Positions 32,699 through 42,130 of a stretch of DNA of 64,000 nucleotides are shown here, in pieces. The notes below the pieces were generated by a model that was not told the DNA's origin, ran no database searches, and worked only from the letters and a program-made list of their open reading frames with translations. The stretch is from Bordetella genomosp. 5 (lineage in GTDB: Bacteria > Pseudomonadota > Gammaproteobacteria > Burkholderiales > Burkholderiaceae_B). The stretch is taken from assembly GCF_002261475.1 (NCBI RefSeq), contig NZ_NEVN01000009.1, positions 248,001 through 312,000 on the forward strand, read 5' to 3'. Position numbers and translations under genes: made by a program. Within the stretch, counting starts at the first letter, position 1. Every line of letters starts with the position of its first letter.

Positions 32699-33679
32699 TC
32701 AGGCCGGCATCACCGTGACCCAGTAGCGCGTCCAGTAGCGCAGGCGGATCGGCAGCGTCTGGGCCAGGAATTGCAGCGCCTGATCGACGTCGTTGACGTG
32801 ATACGTGCCCGAGACGCGCAGATCGGCCACCTCCGGCGCGCAGCGGATGCGCCCGTGGCGGTACCGCCCCAGCTCGGCCAGCAGATCGGCCAGCCGCATG
32901 TTCTTGCCCACGATGGCGCCGTCCACCCAGGTATCGGGCGCCATCACCGGCGCGGCTTCCTGATGCGCGCCCATGCGTGCCAGACGCCAGGCCTGTCCGG
33001 CCTGGGCCACCACCGGCTCGCCGCCTCCCGCGGGCCGCAGGGCCACGGCATCCTGCTGCACACTCACGCGGGCGCTATCGTCGTCCAGCCGCACCACGAA
33101 ACGCGTGCCCAGCGCCTGCACCACGCCGAACGGCGTGCGTACCAGAAAAGGCCGCTTTTGCGGCGAGGCCGCGTCGGCGCCCGTCTCGATGTAGACCTCG
33201 CCGCGATGCAGGGTCAGCACCCGTTCGGCGCCCCCCATCTCCACGCCGACCGCGCTGTCCGTGTTGAGCACGAGCAGCGTGCCGTCGGCGAGCGTCAGCC
33301 GCTCGCGACGGCCCACCCCCGTGCTGACGTCCGCCAGCACGCGCTGCCAAGGCGTCTGTTCGCGCACCACCCAGCCGGTGCCGAGCAACCCGCCCGCCAG
33401 GACCAGGCCCTTGAGCACCGCGCGCCGCTGCTGCCGGCGCGCCGCGTGCGCGCCGCCCATGGCGGTCAGGGTGTCGAGCGCCAGGCGCTGCGGCACGGCG
33501 GCGAAATCGGCGTTCAGGGATTGCATGCGCGACCACGCGCGCTCGTGCACCGCCGCCGCCTTGCGCCAGCGCTCGAAGGCCGCACAGGTGGCGGAATCAG
33601 GGGTACCGAAATGGAGCTTCACCGACCAGGCGATGGCTTCGTCGACGACCGCGGACGGGATGGGCGCGAGCTCGCTCAT
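32699..33679 (-). CDS. fecR: FecR-family anti-sigma factor
   Basis: The 326-residue protein has a cytoplasmic N-terminal domain (EAIAWSVKLHFGTPDSATCAAFERWRKAAAVHERAW, with the conserved W-x-R), one membrane helix (LKGLVLAGGLLGTGWVV, about 89-105) and a periplasmic FecR domain (FLVRTPFGVVQALGTRFVVRL). The C-terminal STN-contact region includes LADLLAELGRYRHGRI. It would relay the receptor signal to the sigma factor. It overlaps fecI by 4 bp. Confidence 0.92.
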   Translation of the reverse strand: MSELAPIPSAVVDEAIAWSVKLHFGTPDSATCAAFERWRKAAAVHERAWSRMQSLNADFAAVPQRLALDTLTAMGGAHAARRQQRRAVLKGLVLAGGLLGTGWVVREQTPWQRVLADVSTGVGRRERLTLADGTLLVLNTDSAVGVEMGGAERVLTLHRGEVYIETGADAASPQKRPFLVRTPFGVVQALGTRFVVRLDDDSARVSVQQDAVALRPAGGGEPVVAQAGQAWRLARMGAHQEAAPVMAPDTWVDGAIVGKNMRLADLLAELGRYRHGRIRCAPEVADLRVSGTYHVNDVDQALQFLAQTLPIRLRYWTRYWVTVMPA

Positions 33680-34182
33680 GCTTCACCGAACCGATACGCA
33701 TAGCACTGCCGCAGGCCCGCCGCCACATAGCGCTCGGCCGTGGCGAGCGACACCCCGAGCCGCTGCGCGATCTGCGGGCAGCTCATGCCTTCGAGTTGCG
33801 CCCACAGAAACGCCTCCCGCACCTTGGGCTTGAGCGCATCCAGCATCTGGTCGATCTTGATGAGCGCCTCGAGCACCAGCATCCGGCTCTCGGGCGACGG
33901 CGCGAGCTCTTCGGGCGTGCGCGCCAGCACATCGAGCCAGGCGCGCTCGAGCTCACGGCGGCGCCAGTGGTCGACCAGCAAGCCGCGGGCGATCGTGCTC
34001 AGATACGCCCGCGGCTCGCGTGTCTCGACCGCGGCCGGCCGGCGCAGCAGCCGCACGAACACATCGTGCGCCAGATCGGCGGCTTCGCACGAATTGCCCA
34101 GTTGACGGCGCAACCAACCCTGCAACCACCCATGGTGGTCCGCATACAGCGTCTCGACTCGGTCTTGCGTCGTGGGGGGCAT
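33676..34182 (-). CDS. fecI: FecI-family ECF RNA polymerase sigma factor
   Basis: This 168-residue ECF sigma has region 2 (LYADHHGWLQGWLRRQLGNSCEAADLAHDVFVRLLRR, then REPRAYLSTIARGLLVDHWRRR) and region 4 (VREAFLWAQLEGMSCPQIAQRLGVSLATAERYV). It should transcribe the receptor operon when the ferric siderophore is bound. A Fur box lies directly upstream at 34195-34215, so iron starvation is the first switch and ligand the second. Confidence 0.94.
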   Translation of the reverse strand: MPPTTQDRVETLYADHHGWLQGWLRRQLGNSCEAADLAHDVFVRLLRRPAAVETREPRAYLSTIARGLLVDHWRRRELERAWLDVLARTPEELAPSPESRMLVLEALIKIDQMLDALKPKVREAFLWAQLEGMSCPQIAQRLGVSLATAERYVAAGLRQCYAYRFGEA

Positions 34183-34194
34183 CGCAGCGCTTGC

Positions 34195-34215
34195 AAATGA
34201 TAATTATTATTAATT
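34195..34215 (-). promoter_or_regulatory. Fur box upstream of fecI
   Basis: AAATGATAATTATTATTAAT matches the GATAAT-NATTATC-type Fur consensus in an otherwise GC-rich region and begins 13 bp upstream of the fecI start. It should bind Fe-Fur and repress the sigma/anti-sigma genes. Confidence 0.85.
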
Positions 34216-34436
34216 TTAGTGAAGAGACCGGACGCAGGCAAGGCATCCGCGCGGTGCCGCCGCGCTGCGCGCTGTCGGAAGTCGAAGCGACGACGGCCGC
34301 CGGCGGTCTCGCACAAACGCGGTTGAACGGCCTTGGGCTAGGGTAATTGCCCAAATTGACCGACATGAATGTGCGCTACGCTGCCTGCCAGAGATCGATC
34401 TCAGACACATTCCAGCGCAGAGGAAACAGCAGGCTC

Positions 34437-35993
34437 ATGCACAGATTCGATGTCAAGTCCGTGGGCCTGCGAGGGCTCATGCTGAGTCTGGTGCTGGTCG
34501 CCGTCCTGGCCACCCTCGCCAATTGCCTTTCCGTCGCCTACAGCGTGCAACGCGATGCCCTGGTCCGTTCGGCGATCGACGCCAATCGCGCTTACGCGTT
34601 CAAGACGGCCTCCAGCATCAGCAAGTTCCTCAGTTCGGTGCAGGAGCGCCTCGCCTTCAGCAGCGCGTTGCTGGGCGCCGACTTTTCCAACGCGGCGCTG
34701 CGCGAGACCGAGGCCAGGCGGCTGCAGGTTCAGGATTCCGAGCTGGATTCGGTGGTGATCATCGACGCGCAGGGGCGCGTCGTGCAAACCTATCCTGCCC
34801 TGCCCACGCTGCAAGGCACCGTGATCCGCTCCGCCGAGCTGACCCAGGCCCTGCGCGAGCGCAAGCCCGCGATCAGTCACGCCTACCGCGGCCAGACCGG
34901 CAACCTGCTCGTTTTCGTGTCGTGGCCCATCCACAGTCCCACCGGCGAGTTTTTGGGCGTAGTCGGTGGCTCCGTCTATCTCGAACAGCACGGCGTGCTG
35001 CACTCGCTGATCGGCGAGCACCAGTTCCAGACCGCCTTTGCCTTCGTCGCCGACGACAATCACCGCCTGCTCTACCACCCGGATCATCGACGGATCGGTG
35101 AGGTGCTGTCCTCGAGCGCCACGGTGGATGCCGCCCTGCGCGGCGAAGCGGGCGGGATGGAAGCGATCAACTACCAGGGCATCCCCATGCTGGCCGGCTT
35201 CGCCGAGGTGCCGAACGCGCGTTGGGCCGTCGTGACGCAACAGCCGCGCGACGAAGCGCTGGCTCCGGTGAAGGTGATGATGCGCGACATGCTGATCGGC
35301 ATGATTCCGGCCGGTGTGGTCGGGCTGGCGGTGATCTTGTTGGGCGCAATGCTGATCACGCGCCCCTTGCGCCAGCTGTCCGATCAGGCGACGCATCTGG
35401 CCGATCCCGAGGCCGCCACGCGCATCAATGCGATCCGCGCCTGGTACGCCGAGGCGGCGGCGATCCGGCAGGCGCTGATCGCCGGCGTCCAGTTACTGCA
35501 CCAGAAGATCACCGGCCTGCGACGGGCCGCCGACACCGACCCGCTGACCGGACTCGCGAACCGCCGCGCCATGAATGCGGCGCTGGCGCAGTGGGATGAC
35601 GGCGGTCAGCCGTACGCCCTGCTCGCGCTCGACATCGATCACTTCAAACGCGTCAACGACACCTTCGGCCACGACGTCGGCGACGTCGCGCTCCAGCATG
35701 TGGCCGCTGCCATCGCCGACAGCGCCCGCGACAACGACCTGCCCTGTCGCGCGGGCGGCGAGGAATTCTGCCTGCTGCTGCCCAATGCCAACCTGGACGC
35801 CGCCCGGCGCATCGCGGAGCGCATTCGCGCGCGCATCGCCGGCATGCCGATCGAGGGCGTGGGCAACCTGACCATCTCGATCGGCGTGGCCGCCACATCG
35901 GCCGGCACGCCGGCGGCCGCCGCTATCCTGAAGCGGGCCGACGAGCACCTGTACGAGGCCAAGCGCCAGGGCCGCAATCGCGTGGAAGGGTGA
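34437..35993 (+). CDS. Membrane-anchored diguanylate cyclase with periplasmic Cache sensor
   Basis: A 518-residue protein with one membrane helix near the N-terminus (LMLSLVLVAVLATLANCLSVAY), a periplasmic dCache-like sensor (about 45-280) and a second helix (MLIGMIPAGVVGLAVILLGAML). The C-terminal GGDEF domain follows DPLTGLANRR. The active-site motif is GGEEF (about residue 440), and a product-inhibition I-site RDND sits five residues before it, so the enzyme should be active and feedback-inhibited. AGAGGAAAC precedes ATG 34437. The sensed ligand is unknown. Confidence 0.92.
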   Translation: MHRFDVKSVGLRGLMLSLVLVAVLATLANCLSVAYSVQRDALVRSAIDANRAYAFKTASSISKFLSSVQERLAFSSALLGADFSNAALRETEARRLQVQDSELDSVVIIDAQGRVVQTYPALPTLQGTVIRSAELTQALRERKPAISHAYRGQTGNLLVFVSWPIHSPTGEFLGVVGGSVYLEQHGVLHSLIGEHQFQTAFAFVADDNHRLLYHPDHRRIGEVLSSSATVDAALRGEAGGMEAINYQGIPMLAGFAEVPNARWAVVTQQPRDEALAPVKVMMRDMLIGMIPAGVVGLAVILLGAMLITRPLRQLSDQATHLADPEAATRINAIRAWYAEAAAIRQALIAGVQLLHQKITGLRRAADTDPLTGLANRRAMNAALAQWDDGGQPYALLALDIDHFKRVNDTFGHDVGDVALQHVAAAIADSARDNDLPCRAGGEEFCLLLPNANLDAARRIAERIRARIAGMPIEGVGNLTISIGVAATSAGTPAAAAILKRADEHLYEAKRQGRNRVEG

Positions 35994-36196
35994 GCCGCTG
36001 CTTCCATCCACAGGGGCTTTTTCTGTTTCCTGGCGCGCTGCAGCCAGTTCAGGGGCCATCATGGGTTTCAGCCTCGATGCTTTAGCATAGGGGGCAATTG
36101 GCGCGACAAGCCTGCAGCTTTCGCGGCCGGGCTCGTAGCGGTTCGTGCGATCTTCAATCTGAAGTTACTCCCTCCAGGGCGAGAGCCCGGCGCATC

Positions 36197-37090
36197 ATGG
36201 ACATAAAGTGCATGCAAAGCTTCGTCGAGGTCGTCGAAGCCGGTTCGTTCGCCGAAGCGGCGCGCAAGCTCGACCTGACCTCGGCCGCCATCGCCGCCCG
36301 CATTAAGGCGCTGGAGATGGACCTGGGCGTAGCACTGGTCAAGCGATCGGGCCGCTCGGTCAGGCCAACCGAAAGCGGCATGCGGATTCTGGAAGGCACC
36401 AAGGCGGCCATCCGGAATATCCGTGACCTGCGCGCCATTGCCATCGATGGGGACCAGCCCGGCGAGTTCCGCATCGGTTGCTTCGTCTCGGCGCTCACGA
36501 ACGTGCTGCCCCACATCCTCAAGTCCCTGTACCGCCGGCATCCGGATGCATCGGTGTTCGTTACGCCGGGCGGCTCCATCGACCTGTGCGCCAAGGTGGT
36601 CAACGGAGAGCTCGATGCGGCGATCGTGGTGGAGCCCCAGTTCTCCGTGCCTAAAAGCTGTCTCTGGCAGCCGTTCATGGAAGAGCCGCTGGTCGTCGTG
36701 GCCCCTTCCCATCTTGCCGGGCAGGACGCCCACACCCTGCTGTCGACCCAACCCTTCATACGCTATGACCGGAATATCTATGGCGGTCAGCTGGCGGACC
36801 GCTATCTGCGCGATCATCAGATCTGGCCGAAACAGCGCCTGGAGATCGACGGCCTGCTTGCCATCGTCGCCCTGGTGCACGAAGGCCTGGGCGTCGCGCT
36901 GATTCCGGACTGGTCCTCCATGTGGAAGTCGCTGGATGTGGCGCGCATCCCCCTGCCCAACCGCGCCCCCGTGCGCAGGAACGGCCTGATCTGGAACACC
37001 CGCGGCCATCACGCCAAGATGGCCGCGTCGATTTCCCAGGACGCCCGCGCCATTTTCGGGGGCCTGGAAGAACGCGAGGCAAAGGAGTAA
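36197..37090 (+). CDS. LysR-family transcriptional regulator
   Basis: The 297-residue protein begins MDIKCMQSFVEVVEAGSFAEAARKLDLTSAAIAARIKALE, a LysR winged helix with the unusual AAIAARI recognition helix. ATG 36197 was chosen because the preceding in-frame stretch is not LysR-like. It converges on the sugar-acid dehydratase gene with 2 bp between stops. It may control the dehydratase/Bug operon. Its effector is unknown. Confidence 0.9.
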   Translation: MDIKCMQSFVEVVEAGSFAEAARKLDLTSAAIAARIKALEMDLGVALVKRSGRSVRPTESGMRILEGTKAAIRNIRDLRAIAIDGDQPGEFRIGCFVSALTNVLPHILKSLYRRHPDASVFVTPGGSIDLCAKVVNGELDAAIVVEPQFSVPKSCLWQPFMEEPLVVVAPSHLAGQDAHTLLSTQPFIRYDRNIYGGQLADRYLRDHQIWPKQRLEIDGLLAIVALVHEGLGVALIPDWSSMWKSLDVARIPLPNRAPVRRNGLIWNTRGHHAKMAASISQDARAIFGGLEEREAKE

Positions 37091-37092
37091 CC

Positions 37093-38829
37093 CTACTTCG
37101 GTTTGGCTGGCACGCCGCGCAGGAAATCAAAATCGACGCCCTTGTCGGCCTGAGTCACCGTATCCAGGAAGAGCTTTTTGTAGCCGCGCTCGGCCGTGGG
37201 AGGCGTGACGGGCTGCTCGCGGCGGCGGCGTTCCAGCTCTTCTTCGGGGATCAACAGGGAAATCTCCCGCTGGCTGACGCTAAGCCGTATGCGGTCGCCG
37301 TTGCGCACATAGGCCAGCGGCCCGCCTATGGCGGCTTCCGGCGTGACGTGCAGCACAATGGTGCCGAAGGCGGTGCCGCTCATGCGGCCGTCCGATATCC
37401 GGATGATGTCCTTCACGCCCTGAGACGCCAGTTTCTTCGGGATAGGGATGTAGCCCGCCTCCGGCATGCCGGGCGCCCCCTTCGGCCCGATGTTCTTCAG
37501 TACCAGTATGTCCTGCGGCGTGACGTCCAGGTCCGCGGCGTCGATACGGCTCGCCAGGTCCTCGGCGTTCTCGAACACCACGGCGCGCCCTTCGTGTTCC
37601 ATCAGCGCGGCATTGGCAGACGACTGCTTGATGATGGCGCCTTCGGGCGCCAGGTTGCCCGACAGCACGGCGATCCCTCCCTGCGGATAGATCGGGTCCT
37701 GCCTTGTCTTGACCACGCTCTGCGTGAACCCCGGTCCCGCGCGCTCGATCTCCTCGCCAAGCGTCCTGCCGGTCACCGTCAGCGCATCGAGCTTCAGCAA
37801 GGGCTTGAGCTCGCGCAGCAGCGTGGCCATGCCGCCAGCCTTGTGAAAGTCTTCCATGTAGTGCTGGCCGGAAGGCTTCAAGTCCACCAGAACTGGCGTC
37901 TCGCGGCCCATGCGGTCCAGCGCTTTGAGGTCCAGGTCCAGGCCCAACCGCCCGGCGATGGCGGTGAGATGGATGATGCCGTTCGTCGATCCTCCTATGG
38001 CCAACAGCACCCGCATCGCATTCTCGAACGCATCCGCGGTGAGGATCTTCGAGATGCGCAGGCGTTGCCTCGCGATTTCGACGGCCTGCGCGCCGGTGAG
38101 TTCGGCGATGCGCATTCGGTCCGCCGTCACTGCGGGAGGCGTGGCGCCACCAGGCACCGTCATGCCCAGCGCTTCGGCGATGCACGCCATGGTGCTTGCG
38201 GTACCCATGACCGAACAGGTGCCCACGCTGGCCACCAACTGGTTGTTGACGTCGGCGATCTCCTGGTCGTCGATCTCCTCGGCCCGGTACTTGCCCCAGT
38301 ACCTGCGGCAATCCGTGCATGCGCCGACTCGTTCAGAGCGATGCGACCCCGTCAGCATCGATCCCGTCACCAGCTGGATCGCAGGAATGTCCGCGGAGGC
38401 GGCGCCCATCAGCTGGGCAGGCACGGTCTTGTCGCATCCGCCTATCAACACCACCGCATCCATGGGCTGCGCGCGTATCAGCTCCTCGGTGTCCATGGAC
38501 ATGAGGTTGCGCAGGTACATGCTCGTGGGAAAGGAGAAGCTCTCGTGGATGGAGATGGTCGGGAAGTCCATTGGCAGCCCGCCGGCGAACATGATGCCGC
38601 GCTTGACCGCTTCCAGCAGCTGCGGCGCATTGCCATGGCAGGGGTTGTAGGCGCTGCCCGTGTTGGCGATGCCGATGACGGGCCGATCCAGCGCCCCGTC
38701 CGTATACCCCGCACCCTTGATGAAGGCCTTTCTCAGGAACAGCGAGAATCCGCTGTCGCCGTAGCTGGTAAGGCCCTTGCGCAGGCCGCTAGCCTCGTCC
38801 TGCGCCGCCACGTTAGTTCTCTTGCTCAT
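37093..38829 (-). CDS. IlvD/Edd-family dehydratase, probably sugar-acid (L-arabinonate-like)
   Basis: The 578-residue protein carries three cysteines for a [2Fe-2S] cluster: Cys64 in NPCHGN, Cys132 in GGCDKT and Cys205 in SVGTCSVMGTASTM. ISDGRMSGTAFG near the C-terminus is also conserved. Length and spacing match pentonate dehydratases (L-arabinonate, D-xylonate) more than dihydroxy-acid dehydratase. The reaction would be removal of water from an aldonate to give a 2-keto-3-deoxy acid. ATG 38829 was preferred to an upstream GTG inside the Bug gene. It follows that Bug gene by 19 bp; the substrate is inferred. Confidence 0.88.
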   Translation of the reverse strand: MSKRTNVAAQDEASGLRKGLTSYGDSGFSLFLRKAFIKGAGYTDGALDRPVIGIANTGSAYNPCHGNAPQLLEAVKRGIMFAGGLPMDFPTISIHESFSFPTSMYLRNLMSMDTEELIRAQPMDAVVLIGGCDKTVPAQLMGAASADIPAIQLVTGSMLTGSHRSERVGACTDCRRYWGKYRAEEIDDQEIADVNNQLVASVGTCSVMGTASTMACIAEALGMTVPGGATPPAVTADRMRIAELTGAQAVEIARQRLRISKILTADAFENAMRVLLAIGGSTNGIIHLTAIAGRLGLDLDLKALDRMGRETPVLVDLKPSGQHYMEDFHKAGGMATLLRELKPLLKLDALTVTGRTLGEEIERAGPGFTQSVVKTRQDPIYPQGGIAVLSGNLAPEGAIIKQSSANAALMEHEGRAVVFENAEDLASRIDAADLDVTPQDILVLKNIGPKGAPGMPEAGYIPIPKKLASQGVKDIIRISDGRMSGTAFGTIVLHVTPEAAIGGPLAYVRNGDRIRLSVSQREISLLIPEEELERRRREQPVTPPTAERGYKKLFLDTVTQADKGVDFDFLRGVPAKPK

Positions 38830-38848
38830 CTTGTTCGGCTGCTTCCAG

Positions 38849-39859
38849 TTACTTTGCGGTGATGCCACCGTCGCGGATGACCTTGGCCCACTGCTCGATT
38901 TCCGCGTTCAGGCGCGCCTTGGAGGCATCGACGTCGAGCGCGTCGGCGTAGACGCCTTGCTGCAGCAGCTGGGCCTTGGCATCGTCCTTGGCCAGCGCAG
39001 TCACCAGCGCTTTGTTGATCTTGGCGACGATGGGAGCCGGCGTGCCCGCCGGCGCCATGACGCCAAAGAGCGAACTGACGTTGAAGCCGCTGAAGCCCTG
39101 CTCCTCTGCGGTCGGGACGTCCGGCAGCATCGACACGCGTTGCGGCGTCAACACGGCCAGCGGCCGCAGCTGGCCGGACTTGATAAAGGAGATCGCGGCC
39201 GGGACCGTCTCCGTCATCGTCTCCACCTGGCCACCGACCAGGTCGGTCATGGCCGGGCCGCTGCCGCGGTAAGCCACGTGCACGATGTTGACGCCCGTGA
39301 TCTGCTTGAACAGTTCCATGGCCATGCGCTGGGGAGCGCCGGCGCCCGATGAGGCGAAGTTGAGTTTTCCGGGTTTGGCTTTTGCGTAGCTCACCAGCTC
39401 GGCCAAGGATTTGATCGGCAGCTCGGGATTGACCACCGCCACCAGCGGGACGAAACCAACTACCCCGACCGGCGCAAAGTCTTTGCGCAGGTCATAGGCA
39501 ATGGTGTCCTTTTCCAGGGTCGCCATGACCGAGTGCGAGGTCAGCGCTCCCATCAGGAGGGTGTACCCGTCAGGCTGCGCGCGCGCCACTTCGGCAGCGC
39601 CGATATTGCCGCCCGCCCCGCCCCGGTTCTCGATCACGACCTGGCCCCCGATCTGCTCGCTCAGGCGCTGGCCTACGATACGTCCGATGACGTCGGTCGC
39701 GCCGCCGGGCGGGTACGGGATGATCAGGCGAATGGGCTTGCTGGGATAGGTGTCGGCAGCCTGCGCGGATGCATGACCGGAAACGGTGAACGCAGCGGCC
39801 GCGATGAACGCAGCCGCCGCGATGTGTATGCGCTTGCGCGCGGCATTCTTACAGAACAT
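38849..39859 (-). CDS. Tripartite tricarboxylate (TctC/Bug) periplasmic binding protein
   Basis: This 336-residue Bug protein has a signal peptide (to GHASAQA). Motifs are YPSKPIRLIIPYPPGGATDVIGRIVGQRLSE, NRGGAGGNIGAAEVA, VAYRGSGPAMTDLVGGQVE and LPDVPTAEEQG. It is co-oriented with, and 19 bp upstream of, the sugar-acid dehydratase, so an aldonate or related acid is a plausible ligand. No TctAB permease is nearby. Confidence 0.92.
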   Translation of the reverse strand: MFCKNAARKRIHIAAAAFIAAAAFTVSGHASAQAADTYPSKPIRLIIPYPPGGATDVIGRIVGQRLSEQIGGQVVIENRGGAGGNIGAAEVARAQPDGYTLLMGALTSHSVMATLEKDTIAYDLRKDFAPVGVVGFVPLVAVVNPELPIKSLAELVSYAKAKPGKLNFASSGAGAPQRMAMELFKQITGVNIVHVAYRGSGPAMTDLVGGQVETMTETVPAAISFIKSGQLRPLAVLTPQRVSMLPDVPTAEEQGFSGFNVSSLFGVMAPAGTPAPIVAKINKALVTALAKDDAKAQLLQQGVYADALDVDASKARLNAEIEQWAKVIRDGGITAK

Positions 39860-40213
39860 TTTTGTCTCCCGATGCGTTCTTATGGCCTTAAAGCTCTAGG
39901 CGCATGTTCGCAAACTATCGTCCGGGAAAAGAAAAAAAAATTTATGTTCTGTCCAAAAAATCTCTACGCTCGGAGGCGGAGCCGGTCAGGCAAGTCCCAG
40001 CAATCTTTCCGTTTCTCGGGCCAACGCGACCACCCGCGGGCCGATGTCAGCCCCCAACCCACGGGATGGGCCTGATGGGCGCGAAGCGCAGCGAAAGCGC
40101 CCGCCCACCCGAACCAGGCAGAGACCCGGCAAGTCCCGAAATGCGCTGCTGCCACCGAGTGCACATCCTTGCCTTGATGCCGCCTGAACTTGCTCACCGC
40201 CAACTGCAGGTTC

Positions 40214-40237
40214 GTTGTCCCATATGTTGTCCCATAT
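40214..40237. repeat. Tandem 12-bp direct repeat near tRNA-Pro
   Basis: Two exact adjacent copies of GTTGTCCCATAT lie 56 bp from the 3' end of the tRNA. They could be a trace of recombination or a slippage product. Confidence 0.7.
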
Positions 40238-40244
40238 GCCGAGC

Positions 40245-40280
40245 AAAAAAAAAGGTTAGCTCAACAACATTGAGCTAACC
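40245..40280 (-). terminator. Rho-independent terminator of tRNA-Pro
   Basis: A perfect 11-bp stem GGTTAGCTCAA/TTGAGCTAACC (40254-40280, 5-nt loop) is followed on the reverse strand by nine T. It is 12 bp after the tRNA CCA end. Confidence 0.92.
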
Positions 40281-40292
40281 CTTTGATTTTAT

Positions 40293-40369
40293 TGGTCGGG
40301 GCGGTGGGATTCGAACTCACGACCCTCTGCTCCCAAAGCAGATGCGCTACCAGGCTGCGCTACGCCCCG
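40293..40369 (-). tRNA. tRNA-Pro (anticodon TGG)
   Basis: The reverse strand gives a 77-nt tRNA. The acceptor CGGGGCG pairs with CGCCCCG, followed by A and an encoded CCA. The anticodon stem CTGC/GCAG encloses TTTGGGA with anticodon TGG. The T-loop is GTTCGAATCC. It lies between pstB and the Bug/dehydratase module, with its own terminator downstream. Confidence 0.95.
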
Positions 40370-40414
40370 AAGGACCGAAACTATACCAGATCGGGGTGGG
40401 CGGCTGTACTGCGA

Positions 40415-41191
40415 TCAGCCGAAGCGGCCTGTGATGTAGTCCTCGGTTTCTTTGCGCGAGGGCTTCACGAAGATCTGGTCGGTCGCGCCGAACTCCATCA
40501 GCTCGCCCAGGTACATGTAGGCGGTGTAGTCGGAGCAGCGCGCAGCCTGTTGCATGTTGTGGGTCACGATGACCACGGTGTATTCATGCTTCAGTTCGGC
40601 GATCAGCTCTTCGATCTTGGCGGTCGAGATCGGGTCCAGGGCCGAGCAGGGCTCGTCGAGCAGCAGCACTTCGGGCTTGATGGCCACGCCGCGCGCGATG
40701 CACAGACGCTGTTGCTGGCCGCCCGACAGGCTGTTGCCGTTCTGGTGCAGCTTGTCCTTCACTTCGTTCCAGAGCGCGGCCTTGGTGAGCGCCCATTCGA
40801 CGCGCTCGTCCATTTCGCCCTTGCTCAGTTTCTCGAACAGACGCACGCCGAAGGCGATGTTGTCGTAGATGCTCATCGGGAACGGCGTGGGCTTCTGGAA
40901 CACCATGCCGACCTTCGCGCGGATCAGCGAGATATCGGTCTTGGAGGTGAGCAGGTTCTCGCCGTCGAGGAGGATTTCGCCCTCGGCGCGTTGGCCCGGA
41001 TAGAGTTCGAACATGCGATTGAAGGTGCGCAGCAGCGTCGACTTGCCGCAGCCCGACGGACCGATGAAGGCCGTGACCTTGTTTTCGCGGATCGACATGT
41101 TCACATTGCGGATCGCATGAAACTTGCCGTAGTAGAAGTTGAGGTTCTTGACCTCAAGCTTGGATTTGACGGCGGTAGCGGTGTTTTCCAT
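40415..41191 (-). CDS. pstB: Phosphate ABC transporter ATPase PstB
   Basis: A 258-residue ABC ATPase with Walker A GPSGCGKS (44-51), signature LSGGQQQR, Walker B VLLLDEP and the phosphate-specific [13 protein letters not shown] and [17 protein letters not shown]. It powers high-affinity phosphate import through PstAC. It is the last gene of pstSCAB. phoU, which usually follows pstB, is not downstream in this window; a tRNA gene follows instead. Confidence 0.97.
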   Translation of the reverse strand: MENTATAVKSKLEVKNLNFYYGKFHAIRNVNMSIRENKVTAFIGPSGCGKSTLLRTFNRMFELYPGQRAEGEILLDGENLLTSKTDISLIRAKVGMVFQKPTPFPMSIYDNIAFGVRLFEKLSKGEMDERVEWALTKAALWNEVKDKLHQNGNSLSGGQQQRLCIARGVAIKPEVLLLDEPCSALDPISTAKIEELIAELKHEYTVVIVTHNMQQAARCSDYTAYMYLGELMEFGATDQIFVKPSRKETEDYITGRFG

Positions 41192-41250
41192 TTGACTTTC
41201 CTTGGTGCCGGCGGCGGGTCGTGTTGCCCCCGCCGGCGGGCGTCGATGAA

Positions 41251-42105
41251 TTACTTGCGGAACAGGTTACGGGCCAGGATGTTGATGCCAAGCACCAGCA
41301 GCGTGATCAACGTGGCGCCGGCCCAGGCCAGGTCATTCCAGTCCTTGAAGGGGCTGGCGGCGTATTGGTAGATCACGACGGGCAGGTTGGCCATCGGCGC
41401 GTTCATGTTCCAGGACATGAATTGGTTGGACAGCGCGGTGAACAGCAGCGGCGCGGTTTCGCCGGAGATGCGGGCCACCGCCAGCAGGATGCCGGTGATG
41501 ATGCCGCTGCGGGCAGCGCGGTAGCACACCAGCGTGATCATGCGGTACTTCGGGCAGCCCAGCGCGGCGGTCGCCTCGCGCAGGCTGTTGGGCACCAGCA
41601 GCAGCATGTTGTCGGTCGTGCGCACCACCACCGGAATCACCAGGATGGACAGCGCCAGCGCACCGGCCCAACCCGAGTAGTGGCCCACCTGCGCCACATA
41701 CACGGCGTAGATGAACAGACCGATGATGATCGACGGCGCCGACAGCAGCACGTCGTTCAGGAAGCGCGTGGCCGGCGCGAGCCAGCCGCGCTGGCCGTAC
41801 TCGGCCAGGTAGGTGCCGGCCAGGATGCCGATCGGCGTGCCGATGAGCGTGCCGATGCCGGCCATCATCAGGCTGCCCACCACCGCGTTCAGCAGACCAC
41901 CGGTCTGGCCCGGCGGCGGCGTGATCTCGGTGAAGAGCGCGAACGACAGCGCGGGCGCGCCTTTCGTCAGCAGCGTCAGGATGATCCAGAACAGCCAGAA
42001 CAGGCCGAACACGAGCGCGCCCAGCGAGACCGTCAGCATCAGGCGATTGATGATGCGGCGGCGCTGGTACACGCTGTTGTGCATGGAGAGGGCGGAGTAA
42101 GCCAT
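41251..42105 (-). CDS. pstA: Phosphate ABC transporter permease PstA
   Basis: The 284-residue inner-membrane protein has six hydrophobic segments and the coupling motif [32 protein letters not shown] (EAA loop). It forms the channel with PstC. The N-terminus [29 protein letters not shown] is typical. It lies between pstC (25 bp) and pstB (59 bp). Confidence 0.96.
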   Translation of the reverse strand: MAYSALSMHNSVYQRRRIINRLMLTVSLGALVFGLFWLFWIILTLLTKGAPALSFALFTEITPPPGQTGGLLNAVVGSLMMAGIGTLIGTPIGILAGTYLAEYGQRGWLAPATRFLNDVLLSAPSIIIGLFIYAVYVAQVGHYSGWAGALALSILVIPVVVRTTDNMLLLVPNSLREATAALGCPKYRMITLVCYRAARSGIITGILLAVARISGETAPLLFTALSNQFMSWNMNAPMANLPVVIYQYAASPFKDWNDLAWAGATLITLLVLGINILARNLFRK

Positions 42106-42130
42106 GAGTCGTCTTCTCGGTACGTGGGCG

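Larger units (their letters stand above)
39860..40292. other. 433-bp gene-free region between the Bug gene and tRNA-Pro
   Basis: No convincing gene is seen; short open frames have no recognisable motif. It contains an A-rich stretch (39926-39942), a perfect tandem 12-bp repeat (40214-40237) and the tRNA terminator. The tRNA-proximal position makes an old integration scar possible. Confidence 0.5.

Noticed and set aside
34347-34436. Upstream in-frame extension of the diguanylate cyclase
   Set aside because: It is not membrane-sensor-like, and the ATG at 34437 has an AGAGGAAAC ribosome site.
39964-40246. Short reverse open frames next to tRNA-Pro considered as an integrase remnant
   Set aside because: No tyrosine recombinase motif (R-HxxR-Y) could be seen, so no pseudogene call is made.
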